In this document: in pieces, positions 10,568 through 21,564 of the stretch
How the letters are laid out: each line of letters begins with the position of its first letter
Position numbering within the stretch: the first letter of the stretch is position 1
Source of the DNA: Zygaena filipendulae
Lineage: Eukaryota > Arthropoda > Insecta > Lepidoptera > Zygaenidae
DNA: 64,000 nt
Assembly: GCA_907165275.2 (NCBI GenBank)
Contig: OU015659.1
Location: 12,070,501 to 12,134,500 of the forward strand
Direction of reading: 5' to 3'
Notes under the pieces: generated by a model
Database searches by the model: none
What the model was told of the DNA's origin: nothing
The model's input: only the letters and a program-made list of their open reading frames with translations
Made by a program: the position numbers and the translations under genes

Positions 10568-10760
10568 ATAATAATAATCCACTTCACAACACACAGAACT
10601 ATTTGATCGTGGAAACCAAGCAAACGTAGTATATATGCTACATATTATTACATATATTATAATATAGATACCTTTATGTACCTATATACACGCCCAGACT
10701 GGAAAATGGAACCCTGTGTTCATCACACAAAACTGATTGATGATAAGATACTTTCTATCC
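10568..10760 (-). repeat. tRNA-derived SINE, 5'-truncated
   Basis: It matches the body of the full copy at 25991-26244: ATCCACTTCACAACACACAG, then CCCAGACTGGAAAATGGAAC and TGTTCATCACACAAA. The tRNA-like head is missing. Confidence 0.6.
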
Positions 10761-10897
10761 CGGAACAAAGGTGTTCCGAGACCCGTGCGGGTGGAGCCAC
10801 GGGATAAACATACTTACACACACCCATACATATTGCACATGTTCACACACAGAACTGTAATTCTCTCTAGTGGTTTTTATTTTTATCTTATTAACTA

Positions 10898-11378
10898 CTA
10901 GCTGTGCCCCGCGGTTTCACCCGCGGTAATTTCGGAGTTCTCGCGGGAATTGCGGGATAAAAAGTACCCTATGTCCTTCTCTGTACCCCTGACAACGTGC
11001 ATGCCAAATTTCATCCAAATCCGTTCAGCCATTTTTGCGTGATTGAGAAACGTATGCGAGGATAAGAGCTCGAAAGCGCATTTTCATCCGAATTGCTTCA
11101 AATTTATTGTCACTGCTCAGCTCCTATGTGTCTTAGCGTTATGTTATATAGCCTATAACCTGCCCAGGAGTATGGACTACAATCGTACCAAGTTTGGTTA
11201 AAATCCCTTCAGTAGTTTTTGACCCATGCGTGCACATACAGACAGACAGACAGACAGAAAATTTACTGATTGCATTTTTGGCATCAGTATCGATCACCAT
11301 TCATCCTCCAATATTAATTTTGAATATATTATATTCAATGTACAGAATTGACCTCTCTAGTTTTATTATAAGTATAGA
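10898..11378 (-). mobile_element. Composite Helitron-like element, about 480 bp
   Basis: It starts like the short family (CTAGCTGTGCCCCGCGG). After TTTTTGCGTGATTGAG it switches to other sequence: CCTCGCATACG in complement, then TTGACCCATGCGTGCACATA, (CAGA)n and ATTGACCTCTC, ending AGTATAGA. An inverted copy lies at 35343-35785, so the junction was already part of a mobile unit. Confidence 0.6.
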
Positions 11379-11569
11379 TTTCTATAAAATATATTTTTGG
11401 AGTTGTAAAGTGGAGTATTTCGGGACCTGGAGACTTATACGTATAAAACAGCTTAACCTAGATGAGACACATTTTATGTACCTTTGTGGAGATGAAAGAA
11501 ACGATTATCACTCAAGCACCATCAACGGCGACAGCTCGGTGTTACTTGCATCTGTGAACTGGTAATCCG

Positions 11570-11829
11570 TTGATACGTGCTAAAGCCGATCGAAACTAAA
11601 CTGTCACGCGTGTCCCGCCGACGAATGACAGTGGAAGTGTTTGTATTCTCTTTGGTGGAAGCTTCAAACTAGTCGTATAGGCTGAGCCAAAGCCTGCACC
11701 ACTAGCGCAGATCACGTGCCACAAAGCTAACGCTACAAATATTACCTACAACTATTATATTTACGACAAAATTGCTCTCAAATATCCCACTGGTATGATG
11801 TATAATGCTCTATTAATAGTACATAATAT
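11570..11829. other. No gene seen
   Basis: Unique-looking sequence, slightly GC-richer between 11570 and 11720, with no convincing frame. Confidence 0.4.
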
Positions 11830-12035
11830 CTGGGTCACCGAGCTTCGCTCGTTGTGTATAGCGTCATCTGTTGTTAAGTAGAAAAACAAACACTCATTTT
11901 TCATTGCCTGAAAACACGGAGAAAACGACGTTTTCTAAAAATGAAACCTAGCTAGATCGATTAATCGCCCTCAAAACCCCCTGCATACTAAATTTCATCA
12001 AAATCGTTGGAGCCGTTTACGAGATTCAGATTATA
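11830..12035. repeat. Degraded dispersed repeat
   Basis: The order GGGTCACCGAGCTTCGCTCG, then ACTAAATTTCATCAAAATCG and GGAGCCGTTTACGAGATTC, has the form of a lepidopteran dispersed repeat. Ends are unclear. Confidence 0.4.
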
Positions 12036-12544
12036 TACATGTTGACTCTACGATCATTATTCCGATGTTCAGTGAACAGTCTGATAGTCTCCATCAACTC
12101 CTCAAAAGACTTTTCCTATTTTGTTGGCTCAAGGGTCAGATGCAAACGGCTTGTAACGAGGCGGCCGTATGCCACTCGTTACGATATCTTGCCTCATTTA
12201 TATTACTTTTTTTATTTTTTTAAATGTTTTGTATTCTAATGTTCTTCTTATAAATTTCAAATAATTTTTGTATTCTGATTTTGTATTTTATTACGGACTC
12301 CAATTTTAGATCTCAAGCAAAAAACACCTAAATTATCATTATATTTATTATTTTTATTGAGCTAGCCGAAGGCCTTATTACTACAACGAACCTCATTGTA
12401 ATTTTTGGAGGTTCATGTCTCTGCGACCTTAACCACCGCTGTCAGTGGCATACTAGATTTTGATTTTTTATAATACCTATGCCTTAATAATTATTTATGA
12501 AAACCTAAATACCTACTTATATGATTTACTTTCATAGATGAATT

Positions 12545-12710
12545 TAATATATAAAAATCTCGTGTTACAGTGCTTGTTATCGCAATCCACCGAAACGCCA
12601 GACCGATTTTTATGAAATTTTTTGGTGTATATTTGGTAGATTAGAGAAAAGATCGTAGACTACTTTTATACCCCTAAGTGACAAGGATATCCAGAGGTTT
12701 CTTTTTTTTG
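12545..12710. repeat. Dispersed repeat fragment
   Basis: It starts ATATAAAAATCTCGTGTTAC and continues with CGATTTTTATGAAATTTTTT, a pattern I associate with a common lepidopteran family. Single copy here. Confidence 0.35.
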
Positions 12711-12959
12711 GCCAATTTTTTAATTTTAATTTAATTTTAATTTTTCGTTTATTCAGGACAACAACAGCTACAAAAACATATAATAGATTTAGATTACAAG
12801 ATTACACTATGAGCCAATAATAGTTACCCTTATATAAAGTACAGAATAGAATTTAGCAGAACGTATACAAAACTATAACAATTTAGAAACACAGAACTTA
12901 GAAGTAAAAATAAAATTAACAATGTGAGGCTTTATGAACGGAAATCGGAACGGAATATA

Positions 12960-13135
12960 TAAGTATATAGGAAGAAGAAATACACATACATACACACACG
13001 AATACAAACATATACATATAATCATATAAATAAACATTAATATAAATACATACATAACTACATACATACATACATACCAATATATACATACATAACAACA
13101 TACATACATACATACTAACATATACATACATACAT
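12960..13135. repeat. (ACAT)n / (ATAC)n microsatellite region
   Basis: About 175 bp of imperfect tetranucleotide repeat, strongest at 13045-13130. The 71-100 codon minus-strand frames over it, rich in Tyr, Val, Cys and Met, are translations of the repeat and not genes. Confidence 0.85.
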
Positions 13136-13399
13136 TATAGACCATGTGTGTCGACACTCGGAGCACGCATCTCACAGCGAGAGCAAGAAAAGGAATAAGA
13201 AAAATTATCCTTGAGATTGATGTTAGGTAATTGTGAATGGTGGATCAAAAAAAAAAAAAAAAACTGATAAAAAAAAATTTATATACTTGAAAAAAATTCT
13301 AATTCAGTGCGCAAACTTTTACAAATTAAACTTAAAGGAGTTTAATTAAACACCTTTACTTTCTCATTTTGAGAGTCTTAGTACATAAAAGTAAAGTAA

Positions 13400-13469
13400 T
13401 CGAGTAAACTTTGGAGTTCTTGCGAAAATTCCGAAAACTCACGCGGGTGAAACCGCGAGAAGCAGCTAG
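13400..13469 (+). mobile_element. Helitron-like 3' end fragment
   Basis: It contains CACGCGGGTGAAACCGCG and ends AAGCAGCTAG|T. Only the terminal 70 bp remain. Confidence 0.5.
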
Positions 13470-13484
13470 TAGTAATATAGTTAT

Positions 13485-13545
13485 AACACTTCACAAGACA
13501 CAACACACAGATCCACTTGATCCCACACTAACCAACCGCGCCAAT
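13485..13545 (-). repeat. SINE 3' fragment
   Basis: It matches the tail part of the tRNA-derived SINE: CACTTCACAAGACACAACAC, then CTTGATCCCACACTAA. Confidence 0.45.
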
Positions 13546-13759
13546 CCGTTTGTCAAAGAAATTCACTGACCTCATTCTTTTCATCAAAGAAATGAACTGA
13601 CCTCAAAAAAGCTTACAAAACTAGTTATGTGCGCCAACGTTTGATTTAAATTTTTATTCTTATTTCTCAATAGTAAAATTATACAAAATCCCTTTTAAGT
13701 GACATTTTTTTTAATATTTAGCTAGTGTTTTGAAATCGGGTTATTTTTTTAGATTATTG

Positions 13760-13870
13760 CTTAGACTTTTCGAGGCCTGTATAGATCTATTGAACTAGCG
13801 CAAGACGGAAGCAGATGGTCACGATCCTCATTAGTGAGGGAACGACAAAAAAGAAGAAGAAGAAAGATCA
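13760..13870 (+). pseudogene. LINE 3' coding remnant with (GAA)n tail
   Basis: In one frame it reads ELAQDGSRWSR followed by a few residues and then a (GAA)n tract. The 'A.DR..W' spacing resembles the extreme C-terminus of RTE-like reverse transcriptases, as in the better copy at 63163-63999. Too short to assign with confidence. Confidence 0.35.
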
Positions 13871-14379
13871 TGGTGACAAATTGCTAAAGGGAAGAAACAC
13901 CAAATTTGAATGTTAAAATCACTAAAAGAATATTTTACATCATAAGTTCGTATTGTTTTAATTATTTAATTTTTTTACCTTTAACCTTTTTTAACTTTGT
14001 TGTGTAATGTTCTGATGAATAAATAATTTGTGAATATTAGAAGTAAAAAGTAGAGTTAAATAACTTTTGACCTTTCATGTAATCCCGTATTCAAACCAGT
14101 TGGAGTTCAGTAGGTAATTTATTCCACAGCACGTGCCCGAAGTTCCGCTCACGTAATTTTAATTATTCCTTCAGGAACTTTTTAATGTAGGTACCGGATC
14201 TAAAAAGGATTCCATAACATTTTGAACAAAGACATCGAACCTATAAGGTAATGTAAGTTCGTTCAAATCTAATTTCAAACAAACCGACGGAGACAAAATG
14301 ATTGTTTTGAATGGCTTCTATTGCATTTATTATTATTTTTTATTTTATTTATTTTATACCGTTTCATATTTAAATAATA
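13871..14379. other. No gene seen
   Basis: A+T-rich sequence; no boundary or frame of note. Confidence 0.4.
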
Positions 14380-14526
14380 ATAATAATCCACTTCACAACA
14401 CACAGATCTACTTGATCCCACACTAAGCTATTAGCTTGTGTCGTGGTAACCAAGCAACAAGCAAGCAACCGGAATTCCCGCGGGAACTCTGAAATTAGCG
14501 CGGGTGAAACCGCGGGGCACGGTTAG
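14380..14526. repeat. SINE 3' fragment abutting a Helitron-like 3' end
   Basis: 14380-14460 matches the SINE tail (ATCCACTTCACAACACACAG to AAGCTATTAGCTTGTGTCG). 14469-14526 is the right end of the Helitron-like family (GGAATTCCCGCGGGAACTCT to CGGGGCACGGTTAG). Confidence 0.5.
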
Positions 14527-14632
14527 TATAGCATAAAACATGGTCGCGATCCACGTCTATCTGTGTATCCGTTTAGTTAATTTTCAACCATCGTAATTTT
14601 GAGGCACTTTTTACCTTTAAAGAATACTACAT

Positions 14633-14935
14633 GTGCCCCGCGGTTTCACCCACATGAGCTTAAATTTAGGAATCTCACAGGAACTCCAAAGTAGCTCAAT
14701 TTACTCCTAATGACATCAGCTAATTAGCAGTGAAACTTCTGTCAAAATCGGTCCATCCATTTCGGAGATCCACCCGCGCGAGTTTCGGAATTCCCGCAGG
14801 AACTCCAGACTTATTTTATAAAAACCTTGTCCTGACAATAACGGACACAAAAAAAAAAGGTTTATCCAATTTAGTGCAGTCGTTTGCAAGTTATCCGCTT
14901 AGCAACACATTTGGCGATTCATTTTTATTTATATA
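14633..14935 (-). mobile_element. Helitron-like repeats, second sequence class
   Basis: It starts TGTGCCCCGCGGTTTCACCC and then has the 'ACATCAGCTAATTAGCAGTG ... AAAATCGGTCCATCCATTTC' core seen at 27298 and 53340. A second start (CACCCGCGCGAGTTTCGG) follows at 14770. Confidence 0.45.
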
Positions 14936-15319
14936 GATAAGTAAATAGATAGAACTTTACATAACTTTATTCGGAATGTTTGTGTAGGTAAATGAATGAA
15001 ATAAATAGTTAGTCCTAATACATTTTACACATATAAAAGTTATAAATATATCGTTGCATTGAAATATTATGCGGCTTCGCATATTTTATGAAGGTATTTT
15101 TCACTTTAACCTAGTGCTCTATGTATGTAAACATACGGGGCTGAAAGTCGTTAGGCATAGTGCATTTCATTACAAGTGCGTGATCTCTGTCATTACACTG
15201 AGTTCCGACTTATGTTGGGCCGATAGTATATACAACAAAAAAATTACTACCGAAATTAGACCACCCGCTCACACTTGATGCCATGACCAAGGGAAATATG
15301 GATTCATATTTTTATATAA

Positions 15320-15478
15320 CTAGAGGTGCCGCGCGGTTTCGCCCGCGTGAGTTTTGGGATCGGGAACCTTTGCGGACGCAGGCAGAATAACCCGCCAAAG
15401 TTTCATCACAATCAGACCAATGGTTTTGAAACGCATAGAGGGCAGACATACAAACACTCATTTTTATTTATAAAGATA
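15320..15478 (-). mobile_element. Short Helitron-like relative
   Basis: About 160 bp from CTAGAGGTGCCGCGCGGTTT to TTTATTTATAAAGATA. It shares the terminal GC hairpin but has a different core (CCAAAGTTTCATCACAATCA). It abuts the next copy directly. Confidence 0.45.
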
Positions 15479-15681
15479 CTAGCTGTGCCCCGCGGTTTCA
15501 CCCGCGGTAATTTCGGAGTTTCCGCGGGAATTCCGGGATAAAAATTACCCTATGTCCTTTTCTGTACACCTGTCAACGTGCACGCCAAATTTCATCCAAA
15601 TCCGTTTAGCCGTTTTTGCGTGATTGAGTAACAAACATCCAAACATCCACACTTTCACATTTATAATATTAGTACATAGGA
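15479..15681 (-). mobile_element. Helitron-like repeat, both ends present
   Basis: It runs from CTAGCTGTGCCCCGCGG to TATAATATTAGTACATAGGA in this orientation, with all family blocks in order. The hairpin CCGCGG(TTTCAC)CCGCGG is perfect. Confidence 0.65.
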
Positions 15682-15868
15682 TACATGCATTTCTGTACGT
15701 TTTCAAAGAGATTCACCATCCAATCATAAACTGCTCTGGTAAATTGGCATCCAATGCTTGTTTTACTATGACATATTGCGAACACAACCCTTATTTATCG
15801 CGTTAGGTGCGCACGTATCTGGTAAGGGATGACCGTTATGTGTACATCGTAGTAAATTTATAGGTATG

Positions 15869-16056
15869 CTAGTTGTTCCCTGCGTCAATTTCAGAGTTGC
15901 CGCGGGAATTCCGGAATAAAAGTACCCTATCCTATGTCCTTTTCTGTACCCCTGAGAACGTGTATTAAAAATTTCATGACGATCGGTTGAGCCGTTAAAG
16001 CGTGAAAGCGTAAGAAACAAACAAAAAAACTCACTTTTGCATTTATCACGTAAGGA
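15869..16056 (-). mobile_element. Helitron-like repeat
   Basis: It starts CTAGTTGTTCCCTGCG, missing part of the hairpin, and retains GGAATTCCGGAATAAAAGTA and TTTCATGACGATCGGTTGAG. It ends TTTATCACGTAAGGA. Confidence 0.55.
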
Positions 16057-16104
16057 TCACGTCAATCGATCAGATCGCTAATCAAAGGTTCTGTTTTGGA
16101 TTTC

Positions 16105-16295
16105 CGGTGAGGATGGACTTTGTGTGATAAACGCGGAGTTCCATTTTCCAGTCTAGGCGTATTTTTATATCTATATACTAAAATATAAGTATATGTAGTA
16201 AATACCATACCACGTTTTGCTTGGTTTCCACAACTCAAAGCTTATATAGCTTAATGTGGGGTCAAGTATATCTGTGTGTCGTCTAATTTTATTAT
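16105..16295 (+). repeat. tRNA-derived SINE, head missing
   Basis: It contains GGACTTTGTGTGATAAACGC, TTCCATTTTCCAGTCTAGGC and the TGGGGTCAAGTATATCTGTG tail in the order of the full-length SINE, on the plus strand. Confidence 0.6.
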
Positions 16296-16451
16296 TACAT
16301 ATATTTTTTGCAAGTGACAAAAAATTAAATTGTACCCAATTTTGAATTGCGGTTCTTAATGGACACGGATAAGCAATAACGTCATGTTAAACCACAAAAT
16401 TAAGTTATAGGTACAAAACGCAATATCAAGAGTTATAGAACGTTTTTAATA

Positions 16452-16774
16452 GGGATGTTGACTACTATTGAAAATCAAAATTCTAATTAGTCCGTCAGTT
16501 AGAAAATAAAAAAAACAATAGACACGTATTTTTTGCTTTTTTAAATAAATTAAAATATACAGAGATAAAGCGCATTAAAGTTTAGGATAAGGAGGTCGTG
16601 ACGTCACTAACCGCAAACCGCCATACAAATTGTCAGAATAGTGACGTTACACGAAATTTCAACTCAATATATCGCCGTTATTTTTTGATTACGTAAGAAA
16701 AGAAAAAATACGTGTCCAATATTTTTTAATAATCTACAAGACGGACTAAAAAATAGAAATTAGTCAACATGCCC
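16452..16774 (+). mobile_element. CRE-MITE copy 4
   Basis: From GGGATGTTGACTACTATTG to TTAGTCAACATGCCC, inserted into another MITE. Removing it and one AT restores the host element, which gives direct support for the boundaries. One TGACGTCA (16599-16606) is intact; the second is GTGACGTTAC. Confidence 0.8.
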
Positions 16775-16794
16775 ATTATGCGTTTGCCTTTTAA

Positions 16795-16900
16795 TTTTAT
16801 TTTAATTTCATTTTAATTTCATTTTAATTTTATTTTAATTTCATTTTAATTTTATTTTATTTTTATTTAAGTTTTATTTTAATTTTATTTTATTTGATGA
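16795..16900. repeat. A+T minisatellite
   Basis: About 10-11 bp units alternating ATTTTAATTTC and ATTTTAATTTT, roughly ten copies, lying within the split MITE. Confidence 0.7.
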
Positions 16901-17061
16901 ATTATTTATATGGGTTATTTTACCTGAAATAAATGAATTATTATTATTATTAATATTATTACATTGTTTAAATACCAACAAAATATTGAACATAAAAAAT
17001 GTTGTCAAAAATGGCGCTATAATTTAAAAAACACGATTAACTCAATATAACAATCCAAATA

Positions 17062-17295
17062 TCTACAGATAAATGAAATTGAAGTATCTGTTTGTAATGT
17101 CAAAATAGTATAGCTTTTTTACTAACTGCATGTGAAAGTACATACGGACTTTTTGAGTGTAACAAAAGAAAAATTGTGTCTGTTTGTTCCCGCTAATCTC
17201 CGAAAGGGTTGAGCTGATTTTGACTCGACTTTCACCAGCTACTTTTGCCTGTTTTCCTGCTGAACTTCGGAAGTGAAAACTGGGGACACAGCTAG
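17062..17295 (+). mobile_element. Helitron-like element, different core
   Basis: It starts A|TCTACAGATAAATGAAATTG and ends GGGGACACAGCTAG|T. The same TC/CTAG end rule holds, but the internal sequence is unlike the main short family. It has a TGTGTCTGTTTGTTCCCGCT core and is non-coding. Confidence 0.5.
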
Positions 17296-17368
17296 TTTCA
17301 AATAGATTTGTATGTTGTGAAATGTTATTACATTATTCATGGGTTAATTAATTACAATTTGTGTTTGA

Positions 17369-17555
17369 CCAGCTGTGCCCCGCGGTTTCACCCGCGGTAA
17401 TTTAGGAGCTCTCGCGGGAATCCCGGGATAAAAAGTACCCTATGTCCCTATACCCCTGACAACGTGCATGCCAAATTTTATCCAAATCCGTTCAGCCGTT
17501 TTTGCGTGATTGAGTAACAGAGATCCACACTTTCACATTTATAATATTGGTAGGA
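17369..17555 (-). mobile_element. Helitron-like repeat
   Basis: It starts CCAGCTGTGCCCCGCGG, with the terminal CTAG altered, and ends CATTTATAATATTGGTAGGA. The core is complete but for a small deletion in the CTCTGTACCCC block. Confidence 0.6.
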
Positions 17556-17704
17556 TAGTAGGATGACCAGCATTTTTTTTATATCTCGAGTTCCAGATGG
17601 AATTTCGAAAAAATCGAAATATGAGTATCTAAGTTAGACCCTTAGCAATAAAAAAAACCGCATTTAATTTGGTGCAGTAGTTTTTGCGTAGCATGAATAC
17701 GACA

Positions 17705-17706
17705 GC

Positions 17707-17757
<51 letters not shown>

Positions 17758-17770
17758 TAGACAGACAGAG
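17705..17770. repeat. (CAGA)n microsatellite
   Basis: About 15 near-perfect tetranucleotide units. They extend the 'ACAGACAGAC' block that lies near the end of a dispersed repeat (about 17575-17880). Confidence 0.9.
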
Positions 17771-17879
17771 AGACGAAAATTCTAAAAACGGTGTTTTTGG
17801 CTTCTACATATATAGGTACCTATCACTCATAGAGTCGTCTAAACATTTTTTTTCTTATTTATCTCCCATGTACCTACAG

Positions 17880-18480
17880 ACATCGACCTGTTATAATTTT
17901 ATTATATATATAGATGTTTAGACAGCTACCATCTTTGAAGTATAATGACACAATTTCACTAGTAATATTCTATTTCTTTTAAGTGTCTCTCAATAATTTA
18001 TAGCCGCTCGGCGTCTTTGTCCCAAAGTGTCGTCGAGACGATGTCGTAAATCATACAGTCCTCGATTCAGACGTAGAAAAAAAACGCTCTCGAATTATGC
18101 GGGAGCCCTTTGAAGTGCTAGTCGATTTGGGAACGCTGGCAAGAGCCTGTGAAGCACTTCTAGATAGCTCCATATAAAAAGCTGTGTTTGCTATAGAACA
18201 GACCTGATAATAATTTTGTTAATTTATTTCTAATGGAAAAAAAATCAGACACTGATAAATCACAAATAATTCTTCACATAATGTAAGCGGGTAAATGACC
18301 TTACATATTTCTTTTTGTATTTAATATTTATATTTTGTAGCAGCGGCAAAGAAAAGTAGTAAATGACTTTTTGGTTAAGTATATGAACTTTCAACGCATC
18401 GCGTCGGCGACTTTTGCGCACTCAGTATTCAATGGGTATTTTTGTGAATAGATCTTAGGGTACATTTAGTAAAGATGACA
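17880..18480. other. No gene seen
   Basis: Unique-looking, A+T-rich. A GCCGCTCGGCGTCTTTGTCC block near 18003 is GC-richer but has no frame. Confidence 0.4.
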
Positions 18481-18489
18481 CGGAGCACT

Positions 18490-18600
18490 AGGAAGCTGTG
18501 AAGGGTGGATATTTTATGGGCCATAATATATATGTAATTTTACTGACGTCAAAAAGAGCCACATTATGGGCCACATTTGAATAAATGATTTTGACTTTTT
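18490..18600. repeat. Dispersed repeat, inverted relative to 2700-2820
   Basis: CACTAGGAAGCTGTGAAGGG through TCAAAAAGAGCCACATTATG is the reverse complement of the segment near 2730-2815, with minor changes. Confidence 0.5.
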
Positions 18601-19091
18601 GACTTTTGATTTTCGGATATTCGGCAAGCTATGAGGCCGGAGCGCCGGATACCCGGCTGCCGGATATTCCTCCTCTCTCCTCATTAAGTACCTACTATGG
18701 TGAAATCAGTAAATATTTAATTTATTTCAGCTGGGATTTCCTATTGGACATTGCGAATATTAAATGTGGTCATTTGTATTTTAATCACATTTTTATGAAT
18801 ATTTTTCCTTATTTATACCGCAGACATTTATAAGAAAGGAAGAATGGAAGAAAGCACTTGTAACGCCCTTACGAAATCAAATCCTACAAAAATATTAAAA
18901 ACGTCTCAATGTGAGCGGTGGAGGCGAAATGCATGGAATTATTAATTTATGAAAAAATGAAATTGTGGTAAAGGAAAGGGAATGGAGGAAGACATTTTTT
19001 TTTATTAACAAAAAGATATACTGGATACCCGCTGCTTTACCCACGTAGTTTCAAGATGGAAAATTGGGTATTTTCCAGAGCATAGAAGAAA

Positions 19092-19443
19092 TACAACGTG
19101 TTAATGAATTAACTGAAAACTAGAAAGTAGTTTGCTCCAAATCAACTAGCGAATCGATCGCACTACGTTTTAATATAGGCTATATTTTTTCATTTTTATT
19201 AGCCCGTGTCTAAATTATTTATAATACAATATCAGGCGCGTACGCCGCCCGCAGCAAAAAAATTCGAACCGGTAGGCGCGATCGTAGCGCTTCGAATTTC
19301 GTAGATAGTTCACCTCCAAACCAATGTTGAATAACTTTTAAAGTATACATTTTTCGACATAAAATATATTTTAATCATATTATTGTGTATTTTTTTAAAT
19401 GGGGTGTATCAGGTTTTCAGTTAATTCATTAACACGTTGTATA
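19092..19443. repeat. Inverted-repeat-bounded segment
   Basis: TACAACGTGTTAATGAATTA at the left recurs inverted at the right, extending to about 28 bp (…ACTGAAAAC). About 290 bp lie between, including a GC-rich CGGTAGGCGCGATCGTAGCG patch. It may be an unrecognised MITE; no clear duplication. Confidence 0.4.
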
Positions 19444-19504
19444 AAGAACCACGTGTTCGCATGTACCGATTTTTTTCATAAAGTCGACTCGAGAGGGACC
19501 CCGC

Positions 19505-19757
19505 GTAAAGCCAAATATCATTGTCAACATCTTCACTAACACTAAAAAGAAACATACATACAATCGAATGCATAACCTCCTCCTTATTGGAAGTCGGTTA
19601 AAAAGAGGCCAACATTGTAAGTCTAGATGTAGGAGTAAACTTTGAAACTACTGTACCGATTCTTAGAATTCTTTTATTGGCAGAGCAATAGCATCTTTTA
19701 GAGTTCCCGTGGGAGCTCTAAAATTCACGCAGGTGAAATTGAGAGAGAACAGCTATA
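19505..19757. repeat. Repeat tail and degraded Helitron-like end
   Basis: A block with AAACATACATACAATCGAAT and GGAAGTCGGTTAAAAAG is shared (inverted) with about 2041-2095. 19685-19757 has GAGTTCCCGTGGGAGCTCTA and CACGCAGGTGAAATTG, a worn Helitron-like end. Confidence 0.45.
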
Positions 19758-19925
19758 ATAACGAAAAAAGTATTCCGGTAGGTAATTGAATCAAACTTAT
19801 TGGAAACTAGTAAGTTTAAACAAAAACTTTGCCATTTCAAGTTGAACTTTCAAATTTGAATAACGGAGTCACGTTCCGGCGCTGTTTTTATAGGTCTTTC
19901 ACTAAATTTTCAATACAACAGGCAT

Positions 19926-19970
19926 GGTCCATATTGGTCCATATTGGTCCATATTGGTCCATATTGGTTA
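19926..19970. repeat. 10-bp tandem repeat TCCATATTGG
   Basis: Four and a half perfect 10-bp units, bordered by GGCATGG on the left and GGCCATGC on the right, which are nearly inverted. Each unit contains CCATATTGG, itself close to palindromic. Confidence 0.85.
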
Positions 19971-20373
19971 TTGGCCATGCAACAGGTAACCAATACAATT
20001 ACGCTATTCACCCGAAGCGTTCTCCTTCAATTGAAATCCGCTCATTAAGCACTGCACTTACCTAAGCTCGTCGACATTGGCTGTTCATAAATCACCGAGA
20101 GCCATTGGAAAAAGCTGTCTCCATAGCAGTATTAAATGAACCAACTATAAGTAATCTATCGTTTGAACGGAAACATACGGGAGGCTATCATGTGGTAGCT
20201 GTTGTCCACCATTACACCCGTGAGTTTTTAGATTGTTTTAAGAACTTTTTCATTACCTACCTAGAGTACCTAGTAGGTAATAGGTATTAAATAGGTATTA
20301 GGCAAAGGGAAGTGAAGTGAACTTATTGATCAAAAACGGTCATGTCTTGCACCAACAATACGGGTTGTAACAT
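19971..20373. other. No gene seen
   Basis: Unique-looking sequence with a TAGGTA-rich tract near 20260-20300; no supported gene. Confidence 0.4.
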
Positions 20374-20420
20374 GGCCCTTATTCACTATGAGCATAACAC
20401 GCCGCGTTAAGATAACGCGC
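20374..20420 (+). mobile_element. 'CACTATGACCAT' MITE, left end only
   Basis: GGCCCTTATTCACTATGAGC, then ATAACACGCCGCGTTAAGAT, matches the left end of the copies at 32553 and 58585. Confidence 0.5.
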
Positions 20421-20687
20421 CACCAAAATTCTCTTAAATAATTACAGTGCCATCTATATCATGTAAAATACTTATTAAATAAAGGTTACTGCACTCAGGC
20501 TCTAGATGGGGCTGTCAAGGGAAGTTGTTTTCCGTGTCGTTTTGTACAAATTTACCGCAACCTTATAACTCTGTACAGAAATTGAGTTAAAATAACGCAG
20601 CGTTAAATTAGAAAACCATGAGATATAATATGAAATTTTAATCCAAAAAAACTGTCGGGAATATACCTAGTTTGAAAGCTTTCTAAT

Positions 20688-20990
20688 ATGGATGTTGACG
20701 ATTTTTGAAAATCAAAATTCTAATTAGTCCGTTAGACAATAAAAAAATAATGGACACGTATTTTTTGCTTTTTCAAATTAATGAAAATTATTAAAGTTAA
20801 GGGTGGGGGCTCGTGACGTCTTTAACCGCTATAAGCTCCCATACAAACTGCACCGGATAGTGACGTCACGCGAAATTTCAAATCCATGTATCGCCGCTAT
20901 TTTTTGATTGCGTAAAAAAAGAAAACTTACGTGTCCAATTCTATTTATTAATCTACAAACCGATCAAAAAAAAATTTAGTCAACTAGCCC
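20688..20990 (+). mobile_element. CRE-MITE copy 5
   Basis: From ATGGATGTTGACGATTTTTG to AGTCAACTAGCCC. The second TGACGTCA is intact; the first is reduced to GTGACGTCTT. Confidence 0.7.
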
Positions 20991-21189
20991 ATTGCGTCTC
21001 CCGTATGTTTTTTTTCCTACTCAAGACCGTCAATACAGAAATGATTGATGTCCTTCAGGCGTGAAGAACCTTTTGAATGGGTATTCATTGTGAGACTCAT
21101 AATGTAATTTAGAAATTTGGTTTACCAGTGCAATAAAAATATTGTTCGTAGGTATTATACATTACATAGACATAATCTAAATCTATACT

Positions 21190-21382
21190 AATATTATAAA
21201 GAGGAAAAGTTTGATTTTTTGTTTGTTTGTTTGTTATGATTTAACTCAAAAACTACTGTTTCGATTTCAAAAATTCTCTCTACCCCTCACAAGATATATG
21301 CAAAATTTCATGATGATCGGTTGATTAGTTAAGGTATGCAAGCGCAATAAACAAATAAACTCACATTCGATACATAAGGATT
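21190..21382. mobile_element. Helitron-like composite fragment
   Basis: It starts A|TCTATACTAATATTATAAA and has GTTTGTTTGTTTGTTATGAT. It then runs in the opposite sense (TTTCATGATGATCGGTTGAT to CACATTCGATACATAAGGA), so two pieces are joined head to head. Confidence 0.45.
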
Positions 21383-21564
21383 CCTCACCTAAAAGAACAT
21401 TACGAACCAGAATGCGGGCGTAGCACTTCGTAGCGTAGGTGTAGCTCGACGTAGTACGCCTACGCCTTGCTCCGAGCGGCGTAGCGGTGGTTACTTATAA
21501 TACCTAAATAACCTTATTATGTATATACTAGAGTGGAGTTTTGGAATAAAATATTAACGCAACA

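Larger units (their letters stand above)
16360..17050 (-). mobile_element. 'GATAAGCAAT' MITE copy 3, split and expanded
   Basis: The left end TGGACACGGATAAGCAATA and interior up to ACGTTTTTAAT are followed by a CRE-MITE (16452-16774). The family then resumes at TATGCGTTTGCC, is expanded by an A+T minisatellite (16795-16900) and ends near AACACGATTAACTC. The right terminal repeat is lost. Confidence 0.7.

Noticed and set aside
12873..13175. 100-codon Tyr/Val/Cys-rich membrane-like protein
   Set aside because: It is a translation of an (ACAT)n microsatellite.
17705..17770. CRISPR-like or other array
   Set aside because: Simple (CAGA)n without spacers. No array with regular spacers was seen anywhere in the window.
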